A stretch of DNA of 64,000 nucleotides from Trichobilharzia szidati (taxonomy: Eukaryota > Platyhelminthes > Trematoda > Strigeidida > Schistosomatidae): NCBI GenBank assembly GCA_944472155.2, contig OX235272.1, positions 2,836,354 to 2,900,353 of the forward strand, in the 5' to 3' direction. The notes under the pieces are model-generated. The model saw only the letters and a program-made list of their open reading frames with translations. It did not search any database and was not told where the DNA came from. This document shows positions 42,496-53,391 of this stretch, piece by piece. Made by a program: the position numbers and the translations under genes. The number at the start of each line of letters is the position of its first letter. The stretch's first letter is position 1.

Positions 42496-42860
42496 TTAAA
42501 CTTATCTGTCTTAACACCGAGTATGTAATTTTTGTTTTCGGTTTTTGATTGTATTATTTTCTTCCCCCAACCCAGTATTAAATTTCTACCCCTTATTACC
42601 ACTGGTGTTAACTTGACTCTCCTCCCAATTTAAGATGGATTCTACTCAAACCCTCCAATTTACTTATTTGATTTTATTTCAATTTCTACCTGATTAATAC
42701 CTTCTACACTGCGTAGTTGGTTATCTAAAATTTACAATTATAATGAGACATCTTTGGAGATATTCCCTCAGTTGCTACGATAAAGTACTATATATATACA
42801 TATATATATATATACGATTGTATAGCTTGAGAATGATGTCGCCGAAAAGAGTAACCCTTC

Positions 42861-43009
42861 TTAACGGGTCTTTGTATAGTAATCAGACTTTAGTGATATA
42901 TCTCTAAGATAAACGCTACTTTGGGGAGTTGATGAGATTAGTAAAGAAGCCCTTTGTTTGATATTTCTATATTGTTTAGCGAATTTCAGAGGAACTATTT
43001 TTTTAAAAC
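42861..43009. other. Unassigned spacer
   Basis: Nothing recognised. Confidence 0.4.
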
Positions 43010-43187
43010 ATTAATCATAGCTTGATTCCACACAATATTTCGGTACAGCTGTGGTATTTTCAGCATGTGATATCGGTAACCCAAATTTAGTAGGCCGATC
43101 ATTGATATCAGGTGTGCGTCGACCGGGGATCGAACCCCAGACCATGTGCATGATTGGCGAGCGTCCTAACCCCCTGTGCCACCGACA
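43010..43187 (-). mobile_element. SINE-B1 copy
   Basis: Reverse tail 'catagcttgattccacacaa' to the head end 'gtgccaccgac'. The B box region reads 'ggggatcgaacccc'. Confidence 0.8.
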
Positions 43188-43194
43188 AAAGTTA

Positions 43195-43600
43195 GTTTCT
43201 CGAGTTTCACCACAGATTGATATCAGTTAGAGAACCATTGAAAACCACCAGCTGGGAGTACTGAATGGCTGTTTCATACTAGTTAGGGACTCTTTACCAG
43301 TACATACCCACCACCAGGGCTCCAACCCAACACCTTCCGTTTACATGGCAAGCTCGTCTACCAGTTAGCTACTGGAACCCGATTCAATGGCCAGCCCATG
43401 CATGCATTCTAACTTCTACCAATTCGTCATGCATTTAGCGTGACCACCAACCAATGCAATCAGCGGGAGCTCCATTCTCACTCCTGACTGGATGGGCCTC
43501 ACTGGTCACAATTCCTCACTAGAACTCCAGGAAACTCCTTGCCTATAGCTAGTCACTAGCGTGCATCCTTACAAATCAACTCATAAACAATTAGTTTATT
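43195..43600 (-). mobile_element. Long SINE-A copy
   Basis: Tail at 43200-43250, hammerhead region 43260-43310 (decayed), B box reverse 'ggctccaacccaa' near 43318, A box near 43365. The extra 5' segment runs to about 43575, as at 23.9 and 58.9 kb. Confidence 0.7.
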
Positions 43601-43654
43601 GAATTTACTTTAAACAAAGAGAGAAGAAACATTGGCGCAGAATAATCTGGATCC

Positions 43655-43700
43655 ATTTCATTTCGTTGGTTCTCATCAGCTGCGTACAACCTGAATTTTT
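43655..43700 (-). ncRNA. Hammerhead-like motif, left arm
   Basis: The minus strand reads GCAGCTGATGAGAACC, AAC, then GAAATG. Boxes intact; a G-C pair could close a minimal stem II. In sense with the PLE ORF. Confidence 0.5.
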
Positions 43701-44619
43701 GTTATTCAAAATAAATAGTGTACAATTTCTTATCAAACCTTTGCCCATTGGCAAGCATAGTGTCAGAGCGTCATAGTAAAATAAGGCATTGAGATTCACA
43801 GGGTGTCTAAAGTGTCACGACATGTATATATGTATATATATCTTGGTAGAGAGAAGTTTCTTGAAAAAAAATTAGTTAACAGTTGTGTTGTTAGTGTGGT
43901 AACAAAAGACAATTAGCAATAGTTGTGTAATTAGATAAGAGAAGATCGAAATTTTTAAAATTACGGTGCACATGAGGTCAGATGAGAAGTTGATGATGTA
44001 ATACAGTGAGCAGAACTCAGAAGATCAAGAAAAATTATCTCTTAAGAGAGTCAAACGAAACATAAAGGGGAGGGGTGGAGTGAAAAAATAAGTTAACAAA
44101 ATTAGAAAACAAAGAGTTACTGAGAAGTCAGTTACCAGGATAATTGAAGTCCAACGACGAATTCTTTGTGGACACATGAGTCAGGCTTAAATCGTTTTAT
44201 TGCTATAGCTTCAGCAAACTTGAGAAGACTTGAGGTACTCCCCTTTATGTTTCGTTTGACTCTCTTAAGAGATAATTTTTCTTGATCTTCTGAGTTCTGC
44301 TCACTGTATTACATCATCAGCTTCTCATCTGACCTCATGTGCACCGTAATTTTAAAAATTTTGATCTTCTCTTATCTAATTACGTAACTATTGCTAATTG
44401 TCTTTTGTTACCACACTAACAACACAACTGTTAACTAATTTTTTTTTCAAGAAACTTCTCTCTACCAAGATATATATACATATATACATGTCGTGACACT
44501 TTAGACACCCTGTGAATCTCAATGCCTTATTTTACTATGACGCTCTGACACTATGCTTGCCAATGAACAAAGGTTTGATAAAAAATTGTACACTATTTAT
44601 TTTGAATAACAAAAATTCA

Positions 44620-44660
44620 GGTTGTACGCAGCTGATGAGAACCAACGAAATGAAATGGAT
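44620..44660 (+). ncRNA. Hammerhead-like motif, right arm
   Basis: CTGATGA at 44632-44638 and GAAA at 44647-44650. It mirrors the left-arm motif and lies on the other strand. Confidence 0.5.
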
Positions 44661-44818
44661 CCAGATTATTCTGCGCCAATGTTTCTTCTCTCTTTGTTCA
44701 AATTCATAAAAGTGAATCATTGTATGAATTTACTTTAAATGGATAATTTGAGTAAATCAGTGTGTTGAATACAGTGGTCAATATTCTGAGGGTAGTAGTA
44801 ATGGTATTATTATTATGT

Positions 44819-45005
44819 GCGTCGGTGGCACAGTGGTTAGGACTCTCGCCGACCATGCACATGGTCCGGGGTTCGATCCCCTGCCGGCGCACACCCGATA
44901 TCTACGGTCGGCCTGAATTTGGGCTACCGATATCCATGCTGAAAATTCCACACTTGTACTGAAAATACGGTGTGGAATCAAGCTGTAAATCAAAATAAAT
45001 CAAAA
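44819..45005 (+). mobile_element. SINE-B1 copy, near full length
   Basis: Head GCGTCGGTGGCACAGTGG, B box GGGTTCGATCC, body 'ggtcggcctgaatttggg', tail 'tgtggaatcaagctgtaaat' and A-rich end. One of the best kept copies. Confidence 0.85.
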
Positions 45006-45504
45006 TAAAATAAAATTATTACCATTATTATTATTATTAGCATCACCACTGTCAGTCGTATAACTATAAGAAAAAGGGTAGAAAAAAGGAACGAACTATT
45101 CAATGAGTGTACACCCAGTGTGAACAGAATACATCAAACACTAATCAATTAGGAATATACACGCAGACGGGAACACACAAGAGTTACACAAAAGGTCAAA
45201 GCAAAATAAATCAAGATTTAAAGATAATTATTATTAAACATGCATAAACATGTTTTTTACATGTAGAAAGCTTTGAAATGAAAGTATGGATCAATAAGAT
45301 TCCCTGACTTTATCAGGCTGATCTACTTATACTGATTATTGAATGTGGCTCAGAAACTTGAGTGGACATAGATTAGCAGACTGATACGATTGATTGTTCC
45401 AGTCACCTGGTTGATAAAATAATCCAAAGAAGGTGAATTTATTTTTAATTCTGTTGTCATGTAAGGGAAGAGCTCATCACCAGTCTACGTGCTACTCCAG
45501 TGAC
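45006..45504. other. No recognised feature
   Basis: AT-rich sequence without a supported gene. Confidence 0.4.
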
Positions 45505-45600
45505 AGCAAGTATTACTATTATTAGTATTATTATCGTTATTCCCTTGGATTCTGAGTAGAACATGAGGCTTCAACAACACATTTCCATATCTCTTACTGA
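45505..45600 (-). mobile_element. RTE-like 3' terminus fragment
   Basis: An (ATT)n tail then reverse 'attcccttggattctgag' and 'acatgaggcttcaacaacac'. About 95 bp only. Confidence 0.6.
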
Positions 45601-45679
45601 GTTGAACTCACTATTAAGTTTCCAAATCTATAAAAATTAAATTATTTTATAGTTAGTTGGTTTGTAAGAATTAGTTTTG

Positions 45680-46135
45680 TTATGACGAGTTGATCACGGA
45701 TTGATATCAGTTAGAGAAGCATTGAAAACCAGCACTGGAGTATTGGACAGCTGTTTCATCCTAGTTTTGGGAATCATCGGCAGTACGCACACACTGGGGT
45801 TCGAACTCAGGACCTTCTAGTTACAAGGCAAGACCAGTGAGGTCTATCCAGTCAGGTGTGAGGATGGATATCCCACCGATGACACTGGTTGATGGTCGCG
45901 CTAAATTCATCATGAATTGGTAGAAGTTAGAATTCATGCACTGGCCATTGAATCGGTCCCCGATGACTGAATGGTATACGAGCTTGCCTTGTAACCGGAA
46001 GGTCCTGGGTTTGAACCTTAGCGGTGGGTGCGTACTGCCAATGATTCCCAAACTAGGACGAAACAGCTATCCAGTACTTCCTGATGGTTTTCAATGCTTC
46101 TCTAACTGATATCAATCCGTGATCAACTCGTAAAT
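45680..46135. mobile_element. Head-to-head pair of SINE-A copies
   Basis: Minus copy about 45680-45890, plus copy about 45895-46135. Both have the B box (reverse 'gggttcgaactc'; forward GGGTTTGAACC) and a hammerhead remnant ending GGACGAAACAG or its reverse. The joint resembles that at 15.2 kb ('ggtagaagttagaat' in both). Confidence 0.75.
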
Positions 46136-46509
46136 TATTTTATCTATTTTATAATTTCACTTCAGCATTTACCCTCACTCTCCACCGTAATAATTTCACT
46201 CTGTTTATCTATCTTGTAATTTGTCTCTAGTCCATCCTTGTTTCCAAGCGAAGTCTGAACTCTACCCCTGCTTACTTGTCTAATTACTACATAAAAAGTT
46301 ATTCATTTAACGCTAAATAATTGTCTACTTACATCATCTTTGAAATTATGTTGCATGTACTCTCTATCTATAACTAAAAATCATTGTAAAAAAATATGTT
46401 CAGACAACATTTTGTAACATATAATTGGTTTATTTAGGATGTAGTCAGTTGAAGAGAATTCACAAAAGAAAACGAGGTCGTATTATCCCGCAAATATGTT
46501 AATTCCTCC
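46136..46509 (+). other. Possible PLE 3' UTR with degenerate end motif
   Basis: 'gtagtcagttgaagagaat' at 46441-46460 resembles the motif at 55.28 kb. The rest is unassigned. Confidence 0.3.
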
Positions 46510-47035
46510 TTTATTCAGATAAACGCATTTTGTTTAGTCCTCTTTTACTGGCTTCACGACTGCCCATATGCTCTCATACCCTCCTTACACGATCTCCTCC
46601 GTGTCACCCTCAGACCTACACCCAACTTTTCGTGTCCCGTTTGCGTTCCACTCAACGGCCTGGCGTGATTTGTCACTCGACCGCCTCCTCAGCTTGAGTC
46701 CCGTCCATCTTTATTTCCCTCGGCATATTCACTGGGAAATAGGTCACCGGTTAGTTCGTTCCAAGAGTTCCTTGTGGCAAATACTTGCCGGTGGTATTCA
46801 GTAAAAAGGAAAGGCAACGGTTGATAAAAGTCTGCAATAGCCTGTTGGAAATGCTCTTCATGACACCGGAGCCAAATCTCTGAACTACACAGAAGCGCTG
46901 ATTGTCTTCACATTAGTGTCGAAAATCTGAATCTTTTTCCTGATGCTTAGTACAGTAGATTCCCAAACTGATTTCAGAGGAATGAAAGTCTCTATTACCT
47001 TTCCGATCCCAACTTGGAACCGTGTGGCTAAATAG
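46510..47035 (-). mobile_element. RTE-like 3' end fragment
   Basis: The minus strand carries the C-terminal words of RTE (reverse of 'cgatctcctccgtgtcaccc', 'ttgcgttccactcaacggcc') and the upstream KIQIFDTNVKT-like part near 46900-46950. Frame is broken. Confidence 0.65.
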
Positions 47036-47349
47036 AAGGAGAAGTGAAGATTTCCAACAGTTCAATATTAATTAGTTAGATTATCTGGCCCAAAACAGGT
47101 GATGAAGCCAGCATTGGAGAATCTTTATCTGTCATCTATCCAGTACCAAATAAATTGACAAGAATTTCTAGATACTGAATATTCCAAACAGTAGAAGCCA
47201 TTTTGTGTACAGTGGAATCAAGTCAAACCTGTCTCTTACACTACTCTAGCCGCCTCCTGTGGAATTTATTAATCCATAAATTCTGTATTATTATCCTTAA
47301 TTTATCTTATATTCAGTTTAATGTTACGTTTATACCCACTAACATATGC
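47036..47349. other. No recognised feature
   Basis: Nothing supported. Confidence 0.4.
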
Positions 47350-47575
47350 ACAGTGTGTCAATGGCACAGCGGAAGAATGATCCCCAACCACGCATGTGGT
47401 CCGGGATTCGACCAGGCACTCCTTTACTTCGCTAAGCCATTAATAAGACTGATAAAAATGGAAGGCTGGGCTTGAGGTTACCAACCCCATGCCGCAAAAA
47501 TCAATACCACTGTTACGGAAACTTCAAAGCTCTAGTCTGAAGCCTTATGTTCCACTTGGAACGTACAGGAATAAA
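47350..47575 (+). mobile_element. SINE-B2 copy
   Basis: 'gtgtcaatggcacagcgg' head, B box remnant GGGATTCGACC, body 'gaaggctgggcttgagg', RTE-like tail 'ctgaagccttatgttccact'. Confidence 0.7.
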
Positions 47576-47799
47576 AATTGCTCTCTTTCCATTACGTAGT
47601 AAGAGGAAGAATTAATTACCCGGGAGTGTACATTAATAATAACGTCAATAAGATTATAAATGTAAAATTAAAATCATAAATCAATAGAAATGGTGATAAC
47701 TATATATTAATGATAAGAAGAATAAAATTAGCCGTTTATTTGATGTTTCTCGGCAGCTGGGTATTTCCATGTCTGTTACTTTTCCCATCATTGGGACTA

Positions 47800-48195
47800 A
47801 ATGTTTAGAGGCAATCCACAGGAAGCCTTGGACCTAGGTATCGTGTTGGTTGGCACTCATCAGCAAGGCGTATCTGCAATCTTGAAGGAACTCATGTCCC
47901 TTCTGGACTTTCGAACCCACGTCACCCAGTACCGCTTGCAGTCAGAGACGTTACAACTACTGAGCTATTTGGGCTCACGTTTCACCTCCTGTAGGACTAT
48001 CTTGGCCGCAGACATGCCTTGCTGACAAGTGCCAACTAAGCTAGGTCCAAGGCTTCCTGCCAACTGCCTCCAAATCTCTAACACCAACAACTAACAGTGA
48101 ACCGTGATGGCGAGCCACCTGGCATGGTGGCTACATTCCAAACTTGACTGATAGAATTCAGTCTGCACCGAAGATAGGACTAGATATAGGACTAG
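47800..48195 (-). mobile_element. SINE-C composite with foldback arm
   Basis: A reverse SINE-C copy (47800-47985, B box reverse 'gactttcgaaccca', A box 'tactgagctattt') is followed by 'acctcctgtaggactat', a forward body (48005-48075) and an arm (48090-48190) with 'gatagaattcagtctgcacc'. Confidence 0.65.
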
Positions 48196-48284
48196 AGTCC
48201 TATATATATATACTTTTCCCACCACACAACAAGCGTTACAAATAAGGTATCATTGAGTCTTTACATTTAGTTGCGAAAGCTTAA

Positions 48285-48365
48285 AGACTCATGTAATCGG
48301 TTGAGGATTGAACCCCAGACCATATAAGTGGTCGGCGAGTATTCTAACGTTGTGCCACCGACGAA
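48285..48365 (-). mobile_element. SINE-B head fragment
   Basis: Only the tRNA-like head, reverse: 'gaggattgaaccccagacc' to 'gttgtgccaccgacg'. Confidence 0.65.
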
Positions 48366-48369
48366 CTAA

Positions 48370-48612
48370 GAGAGCACTATATACTGTATTTTGTACTACA
48401 CTGCTGACAATTCCAGTGTATCGAATGTACTTTAAGTATTCAGACCGTAGATGTTACAAATTTCATGTGATACTTTGAGCGTTGATTCAGATTGAATCAT
48501 TGTAAATTATTTAAAGTAATTAGCATTAAATAGCGAAACGTCAGTAAAAAACAATATCGTCTTGTTTTTCATTCATTGGGAAATACAAAAACCTTTATTA
48601 TATTAATCCCAG
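48370..48612 (+). mobile_element. PLE-D 3' end
   Basis: 'attaaatagcgaaacgtcag' then 'cattcattgggaaatacaaa' and 'cctttattat' matches 54.69-54.77 kb. The end has a CGAAAC box as in hammerheads, but upstream core bases are not clear. Confidence 0.55.
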
Positions 48613-48717
48613 AGTGTTTAAGAAATAATTAAGAAATCAGCTTTCGTTAAACACTTTAAACAGTGTGTACTTTTGCATCAGAATTTTGTGATTCCTTTCA
48701 ACTAAAGTTCATGTTTT

Positions 48718-48880
48718 ACGAGTTGATCACGGACTGATATCAGTTAGGTAACCATTGAAAACCAGGGAGTACTGGACAGCTGCTGTTTCATCCTAGTTTG
48801 GGAATCATCGGCAGTACGCACCCACTGGGATTCAAACCCAGGACCTTCCGGTTACAAGGCAAGCTTGCATACCATTCATG
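48718..48880 (-). mobile_element. SINE-A copy
   Basis: Reverse tail 'cgagttgatcacggactgat', hammerhead remnant (reverse of 'gtttcatcctagtttgggaa'), B box reverse 'gggattcaaaccca'. Head truncated near 48880. Confidence 0.75.
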
Positions 48881-49039
48881 GTCGTAGATAACTGAATATG
48901 AAAAATATACATGTATGTGCGGTATACAATTGTGTGCGTGCATGTGGCAACATTTGTAAATCATTTGTTAACCTCCCCATAGGAGGATACAGACAATCGG
49001 GAATTTAGATCAAGTATGATAACTTAGTGATACATATCC

Positions 49040-49680
49040 ATTTTTTTATTTATTAATCAGGACTTGCTATGCATCAGCTAACATCACACCTTCATGTCTG
49101 TTCAAGCTATTGGGATTCACCTATCTATGTAGAGCTTCTGCAGTCAGTCTTTCTTCACATGAAACAAAACCTTTCTGTAGAACCTTGGTTCCATCATCAA
49201 AGTCGATCTTGTGTTCCGCTTCTAGCGAGTGTAGTGTAATCGCCGATCTGTTTTCACCACAATTTATTCTGGCACATGCAACTTTGTTGGTTGTCTTATT
49301 CTGTTTTATCCTTAACCTTCACTAGTGATGAGTGTAGAGTGTTCATTGCACGAAAATAGACTCCTATGCTGTGAGCGTTAAAAATTCGCTTTATTTCATG
49401 CGATATTTATTTCACCACTGTACTGACCCAGGTCTGAGTAGCAGGTTTTGATTCATCCCTATTTTCACTTTTTAAATATCTTTTTCTAAAGGTTTTGGGG
49501 TAATTATTTGATTCAAGAGTAGACCAGACCAATTTTAATTTCCTATTGGTATCTTCTTCCTCAGTAACTAAGCGTTTGACTGTGCTATTCAGACTCTTGG
49601 CCATAGGTACTTTGGGGGTAAGTGTGCGTGCTGAATTGTAATCTAGGTATTTGTCCCAATGTATCCGTTTTCGGAAGAGG
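49040..49680 (-). pseudogene. PLE-D connector and C-terminal remnants
   Basis: The connector at 49407-49604 reads VKRLVTEEEDTNRKL, WSTLESNNYPKTFRKRYL. The C-terminal part at 49050-49290 reads ENRSAITLHSLEAEHKIDFD and ERLTAEALHR, ending at a string shared with 53.28-53.35 kb. The YIG core is lost between them. Confidence 0.6.
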
Positions 49681-49689
49681 TTTATCTTA

Positions 49690-49845
49690 ATTGACTATTC
49701 CTTTACGTTCCTAGTGGAACAAAGGGGTCTTCTAGCTACAGCCTTGAAGTTTCGGTAGCAGTGGTATCAATTTTTACGGGATGAGGTTGCTAGCTTCATG
49801 CCCAACCTTCTTTCATTAACTATCGTATTTCTGGCTTACAGAGGT
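49690..49845 (-). mobile_element. SINE-B2 tail and body fragment
   Basis: Reverse RTE-like tail ('attcctttacgttcctagtg') and body ('acgggatgaggttgctagc'). The head is missing. Confidence 0.65.
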
Positions 49846-49997
49846 AATAATAACAACATCTTTATTCTGGACAGTATTTATAAAATGTACTGAATTTTCA
49901 GAGGAGTTTATTGGATGCTATTTCCCTCTTCGTACAATATCTTCAAGTAAAATATTAATTCATTGACAGTATATCCTTCCTGTGATACACTGGTCTC

Positions 49998-50199
49998 TCA
50001 TCTGAAGCACAAGCCATTCCACGATGATATATCTGCTTTGTCTCCTTCAAGAAATCCACGATATTGATCTAGTTGAAAGCCAACTGTAAGACGTTCAGAA
50101 GTACATTTTGAGACCCAAGGACATAAATAACTGAAGAACACATTGCCAACCACAATCAGGCCATTCCTCAACTTTATTAGGATTTCGATAATCAGAAGC
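49998..50199 (-). other. Open frame behind a possible splice acceptor
   Basis: The minus strand has tttacag at 50206-50200 followed by a 66-codon open frame without Met (middle part VSKCTSERLTVGFQLDQY), stop at 50000-49998. No domain recognised. An overlapping frame also stays open for 34 codons, which weakens the case. It may be a chance frame or a decayed element. Confidence 0.15.
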
Positions 50200-50789
50200 C
50201 TGTAAACATTTTAAATACACATGCGAGTAGATAATACCATTAAAAATCATATAATTTGATCGATTAAGACAATTCGAACGAGAGAAATTATATATACAAT
50301 AGAGAGATGATAGTTTGTGGTAGCCCACGTTTTAGGCAGGCAGCCAGTCAGTTATCTTTTGACCAAACAGTCCAGGACTATGAACTTTAGTTGAATGTAA
50401 TCACTAAAAGTTTGATACACAAGTATACACTGTTTACAGTGTTTAACAAAAGTGGACTAATAATAGTAGGACTGTGATCGAATCCTGATCATACTTCACA
50501 TAAATGATTAGTTGTGAAAAACTTTTGGTGACATGAAATTACTAATCAATTGTTTCGTGATAGATAAAATACTGTTCATGAAAAACAGAATGAATCATGT
50601 GATGCTCATTCATTAATCAGTGTTTCTGAGTAGTTCTCAAGTGTACGGAATTAATACAAGCGAAAAAACAAACAAACAATGAAATCATACGTTTACACGG
50701 GATATACTACTGATTCACTGATATAAGTAGTTGGACCCCGCTTACGTCAAACAGTAGTAGTGTTTGCTAGGCGAACGGATGAACTGACC
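50200..50789. other. No recognised feature
   Basis: AT-rich sequence; nothing supported. Confidence 0.4.
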
Positions 50790-51475
50790 GACTGACTGGT
50801 TTCAACGTAGAACTTCGCACAGATTTGCGGCAGTTCGAGTTGCCACACTCCCTCCATGTATCACACAAGGCAAGAGAAGAGAGTAAGGAGAGATTAAAGA
50901 GAGATGATAAACAGAATTGTGATTGAGGAAAAAATATTACTTATATGGAGGAAGATTACAATTTTATTGGATATTATAAATCACAAGGAGTAAATGCAAT
51001 TGTGCCATCACTGAGAACGACTTTGTGCCAAATCATCAATTACCTCCAGCCCACACTGGTTTTTACCATCCCGAGGACCCCAACCGGCCTGACACTCTAC
51101 ACTTCCCTACATGGCTGGCTTAAACTAACTGTTGTGGATTTCATTGACTGATCAAGCCATGCTTTTGTTTGACCGCCAATGGCTAGCTCTTTTCCAACCT
51201 GATCCATCCTATGTCAGCTGACATTAACCGTTGAGGAAAGCGACGGATTGCGAGGCATGCGTAACACATAATGTCCCAACCATCTCAATCGATGTTACTA
51301 CTTCACAACCTCGTCGATTGATTTTCCCTCCTTATCTAGCACTCGACCGATGCCTCACCTCAATATTACTCACCCTATTATACCACCTAACACGGGAGAT
51401 AGAACGCAGACACTTGTGATCAAAGACAGTTAGCAGGCCTTTACATGTCTTCAACTTTCAATGGCCAGGAACGGA
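50790..51475 (-). mobile_element. NLTR-B 3' end
   Basis: The minus strand reads from a C-terminus with HRLRWLGHV-like remnants (51240-51320), through 'gatttcattgactgatc', to a GPRD segment near 51060-51080 and the 3' UTR whose end 'aacgtagaacttcgcacag' is at 50804. Same order as 61.5-62.6 kb in reverse. Many stops. Confidence 0.65.
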
Positions 51476-51479
51476 TGAC

Positions 51480-52090
51480 CGGTTTACTCGGTCGGAGCGA
51501 AGCGACCATGAAGGATGTAATGACCTGACATCTGCAGTACAGTCACTCGTTCTTCCAAACCACTTGACATAAGCTTAGTAGAGTTTAGTAGAGGTCGGTA
51601 GCCTTCTGTAAATGCTTTTCGTGGCGCGTCGACCAAGTCTCTGAACTATATAAAGGTACGAGATCGAGATTAGCGTTGGAAATCCGGGTCTTGTTCATTA
51701 TGCAGAGTGCAGTAGATTTCACACAGAATTCAACGTAATGAAAATATCTCATTTTTAAAATTTCAACTCTGGTTTCAACATCCTCATCCGTGCTGCTTGT
51801 AGTTGCTGCCTTAGCAAGTAAAAAAAGAGGTAACCTCCTTTAGATATCCTTTAGGTATCTTCATCACGTCTGTCTTCTCCATGTTCACCTAAAATCTGTA
51901 ATGTTTTCGCTACCTTTTCCCCTAAATTGTTGAATTTCGCCTGTTGATCTTCAAGTTTATACGACACTGAACATAAATCACAAGAAAAGTCAAGATCTTC
52001 CAGTCTTTTTATCGGTCCAACGCATGCTCGTCTTCTCGTTCTCTATCGTTGTGTGTAACTACACGCGTAGTGGTATAGCTCAGTTTCTGT
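51480..52090 (-). mobile_element. RTE-like fragment
   Basis: Minus-strand words match the RTE C-terminal half: reverse of 'cgtggcgcgtcgaccaagtc', 'cttcatcacgtctgtcttct' and 'tttatacgacactgaacata'. The joint to NLTR-B is at about 51478. Confidence 0.65.
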
Positions 52091-52249
52091 CCTACATTTC
52101 GCATTTTTTAAATTAAGGTCTACCATTCTAAAATTCTCAGTTTTTGTGTTTCCTTCACCAAAATCGACTCCAGCATACCACACTATTACCTACGTATATT
52201 CAACCTAACAACCATTGCAAAGTATTAGATACACTAAATTATCTGAATT

Positions 52250-52430
52250 GCATCGGTGGCACAAAGGTAGAATGCACGCCAACCACGCGTGTGGCCCGGG
52301 GTTCGATCCCCAGCCAACGCACTGCTTTACCTCGTTAGGCCAGTAATAAGACTGGGAAAGAAGAAAGGTTGATCATGAGGCTAGCGACCCCATCCCGTAA
52401 AAATAAACACCACAACCACCGAAAAATTAT
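52250..52430 (+). mobile_element. SINE-B2 copy, tail shortened
   Basis: Head 'gcatcggtggcacaaagg', B box GGGTTCGATCC, body 'gaaaggttgatcatgagg'. It stops at 'aataaacaccac', before the RTE-like tail. Confidence 0.75.
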
Positions 52431-52444
52431 CTGAAACAAAGCGG

Positions 52445-53040
52445 AAAAAAATGTTCGTACAGAATAATATTTGAGACTATCATTTATTTCATCATCAGAT
52501 TCTCTTCAAATGCTTACAACCTAAAATGTTGATTGTATAAATGTACATAAAAATTTGTCATCCTTGCAAAGATCAAACATGATTTTTCTTAACAGAGACA
52601 CAAGTTAATAGACAATGTTCAGATGTTCCACCTATTACATAACTTATGAAGGAAGAGGTCAAGATTCAAACAAAATACGAAAACTGAGTTGACCAGTCAA
52701 AGCAACAAATAGGAGAGAAGTTGATGATGATGAGTAATAGACAGTGTGGTGAGTTCCACTAAAATCATAGAGACAGACAAAAAAGACCTGAATAACACTA
52801 AAGCAAAAAAAAATGGGTAAAAGCAGAAGTTTATGTGATCAGTTGAGGCAAACAGTTTAAACTTTGGGTTACCAAGGTAACGAAAGACTAATAAGTGAAT
52901 CTTTCTGAACACGTAAGTCAGATTTTAAACGTTTCATAACGATTACTTTGGCAAATTTGAGGTGTCTACTCATGACCCGTATCAATAAGATGTCTGGCAA
53001 TAGCACTGTACAGGGTGTTTGGTGACCCAGCATCTAGTCA
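52445..53040 (-). mobile_element. PLE-C group C-terminus and 3' UTR
   Basis: The minus strand at 53020-52900 holds remnants of a HLIDTGHE- and FKNVY-like end. The 3' UTR runs to a hammerhead-like motif at 52480-52530 (TTGAAGAGAATC then GAAATAA). The region matches 55.10-55.35 kb in the opposite orientation. Confidence 0.55.
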
Positions 53041-53274
53041 CTTCGTCTTAACCGATTACGTAATCCTTCGATTAAACCCCTCCCCAACCTTTTTTGCTTT
53101 AGTTTCACTCAGTACTATGTAATTGGTACAATCATCATGTCGAGTCACCTGACAACTCCAGTAGGTCGAATAAAGTAGCTCAACCTTCAGAAGGAAGACA
53201 GAGCAATAATTCTGACAGGGTGCTTCTACTAAACTCTAATCCTAAACACCATAATTTTGAAAATACGTCTAATC

Positions 53275-53350
53275 ATAAAATTCTAGATACTAACAGTTTG
53301 AACGGACATGAAGGCGTGATGTTAGCTGATGCATAGGAAATCCTTATTAA
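53275..53350 (+). mobile_element. PLE-D ORF-end fragment
   Basis: 'ggacatgaaggcgtgatgtt' and 'agctgatgcatagg' match the reverse of 49060-49110. Confidence 0.5.
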
Positions 53351-53391
53351 TAAATAAATAAAAATGGATATGTATCACTAATTATTAATAT

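Larger units (their letters stand above)
41460..42860 (+). mobile_element. PLE-B copy with a PLE-A fragment inside
   Basis: The RT end at 41465-41605 reads FYKRYVNDTFIIF, where the YVDD box has become YVND, then FFNSCHSAIQFT. A PLE-A 3' fragment sits at 41615-41770. PLE-B resumes with IYRKPTWNRQL, the connector (LQPAILSPLKKLPYL), a frameshifted endonuclease, and the C-terminus (42268-42495) ending FVESLNL. The 3' UTR matches 4.33-4.40 kb, then a TA tract and a terminal motif near 42815-42860. It is inactive. Confidence 0.75.
43613..44698. repeat. Inverted arms 43613-44072 and 44237-44698
   Basis: Arms of 460 and 462 bp. The same 60-codon frame can be read on each side with only a few changes (for example MGKG and MNKG). 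Confidence 0.9.
43615..44725 (-). mobile_element. Short PLE with inverted 3' copy, 14-bp duplication
   Basis: Flanked by gaatttactttaaa at 43601-43614 and 44726-44739. Arms 43613-44072 and 44237-44698 are inverted and nearly the same. The 164-bp centre encodes, on the minus strand, only the ORF end: FAEAIAIKRFKPDSC, VHKEFVV, then a stop. So it is an extreme 5' truncation fused to an inverted 3' UTR. Both arms carry a hammerhead-like motif. Confidence 0.85.

Noticed and set aside
47801..48025. 74-codon plus frame
   Set aside because: It lies wholly in a reverse SINE-C copy and its linker, so it is a repeat read-through, not a gene.
50095..50328. 77-codon minus frame
   Set aside because: No recognisable domain. 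It overlaps another open frame that fits the possible splice acceptor better.
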